From: Alphaproteobacteria bacterium
GTDB taxonomy: Bacteria > Pseudomonadota > Alphaproteobacteria > UBA2966
NCBI GenBank assembly: GCA_021296255.1
Contig: JAGWAU010000020.1
Coordinates: forward strand, 42,526-85,552
Reading direction: 5' to 3'
DNA length: 43,027 nt
The notes under the pieces were generated by a model. It searched no databases and was not told where the DNA came from. It was given only the letters and a program-made list of their open reading frames with translations. The position numbers and the translations under genes were made by a program. Shown here in pieces: positions 42,932 to 43,027 of this stretch (position 1 is the first letter of the stretch; every line of letters begins with the position of its first letter).

Positions 42932-42958
42932 GGCGGTTCAAGTCGGGTTTGAACCACC
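42932..42958. repeat. REP-like palindromic repeat, copy 3
   Basis: GGTTCAA (42935-42941) and TTGAACC (42949-42955) pair perfectly, with GG/CC extending the stem beyond one mismatch. It is the same family as 1447-1470 and 39738-39764. It supplies the stop codon of the minus-strand tlyA-like gene. Confidence 0.6.
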
Positions 42959-43027
42959 ACGGTCCGCGTTGCCGTCGAACTTCGCCGCGACCAGAAACTC
43001 GCGGTTTCCTTCGGGTCCCCGGATGGG
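42938..43027 (-). CDS. tlyA: C-terminal end of a TlyA-like rRNA methyltransferase/hemolysin A
   Basis: Only the last 29 codons are in the window. They begin PIRGPEGNREFLVAAKF, which matches the terminal block of the TlyA family (SPIxGPxGNREF), enzymes that 2'-O-methylate 16S and 23S rRNA cytidines. The remaining tail (DGNADRGGSNPT) is not conserved, and the TGA lies within a palindromic repeat. It is convergent with aroC. Confidence 0.65.
   Translation of the reverse strand, partial: PIRGPEGNREFLVAAKFDGNADRGGSNPT

Overview
The window looks like a chromosomal segment of a high-GC alphaproteobacterium, most likely from the Rhodospirillales or a related group. This is inferred from several things: a complete petABC cytochrome bc1 operon next to hemF, the lgt/midA-like/pgeF and prs/rplY/pth runs, fabI followed by aroC, strong GC3 bias, and frequent GTG starts with four-base start/stop overlaps. 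No rRNA or tRNA gene, CRISPR array, prophage or insertion sequence was recognised.

Layout. Positions 1-2.8 kb: a CCAEP-tail radical SAM enzyme and an ATP-grasp ligase. 2.8-6.5 kb: ilvE, a divergent MarR regulator, and an OmpR-type two-component pair. 6.5-9.5 kb (minus): a CsaA-like tRNA-binding protein, a TetR regulator, proC, a YbjN protein and a UbiK-like protein. 9.6-16.4 kb (plus): lgt, a MidA-like methyltransferase, pgeF, prs, rplY, pth, a MaoC protein and a dienelactone hydrolase. 16.4-17.4 kb: a ParDE toxin-antitoxin pair bracketed by two copies of a dispersed repeat. 17.4-22.0 kb (minus): mtnP-apt-mtnA followed by a fused class II aldolase/short-chain dehydrogenase. 22.2-24.8 kb (minus): petABC. 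24.9-27.2 kb: an internally deleted trmL remnant, hemF and an AhpD-like selenoprotein read through an in-frame UGA. 27.3-32 kb: yqgE and pcm, divergent and both with export signals, then a membrane spermidine-synthase-like protein and a 4Fe-4S protein. 32-38.9 kb: a dehydrogenase/MBL hydrolase/acyl-CoA ligase/dehydrogenase group, a universal stress protein, a CDF transporter and pdxH. 39.2-43 kb: a glycine-zipper lipoprotein, a Sel1-repeat protein, fabI, aroC and the C-terminal end of a tlyA-like gene.

Three points stand out. First, the gene at 26054-27223 is a single reading frame interrupted only by a UGA. That UGA sits at the resolving position of a CxxU-xxx-H redox motif and is followed by a bacterial SECIS-like hairpin. 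A conventional gene caller would split it into two false genes. Second, the mtnP-apt-mtnA-aldolase/dehydrogenase operon reads as a one-protein version of the DHAP shunt: methylthioadenosine or 5'-deoxyadenosine would be phosphorolysed, isomerised, and then cleaved and reduced/oxidised by one fusion protein. Third, the radical SAM gene belongs to a family whose C-terminal motif is CUAEP (with selenocysteine) or CCAEP. It has the cysteine form here, in a genome that apparently uses selenocysteine elsewhere.

Short palindromic repeats sit at many 3' gene ends, and at least two genes use the repeat itself for their stop codon. All of this is read by eye; no database search, folding or alignment software was run.
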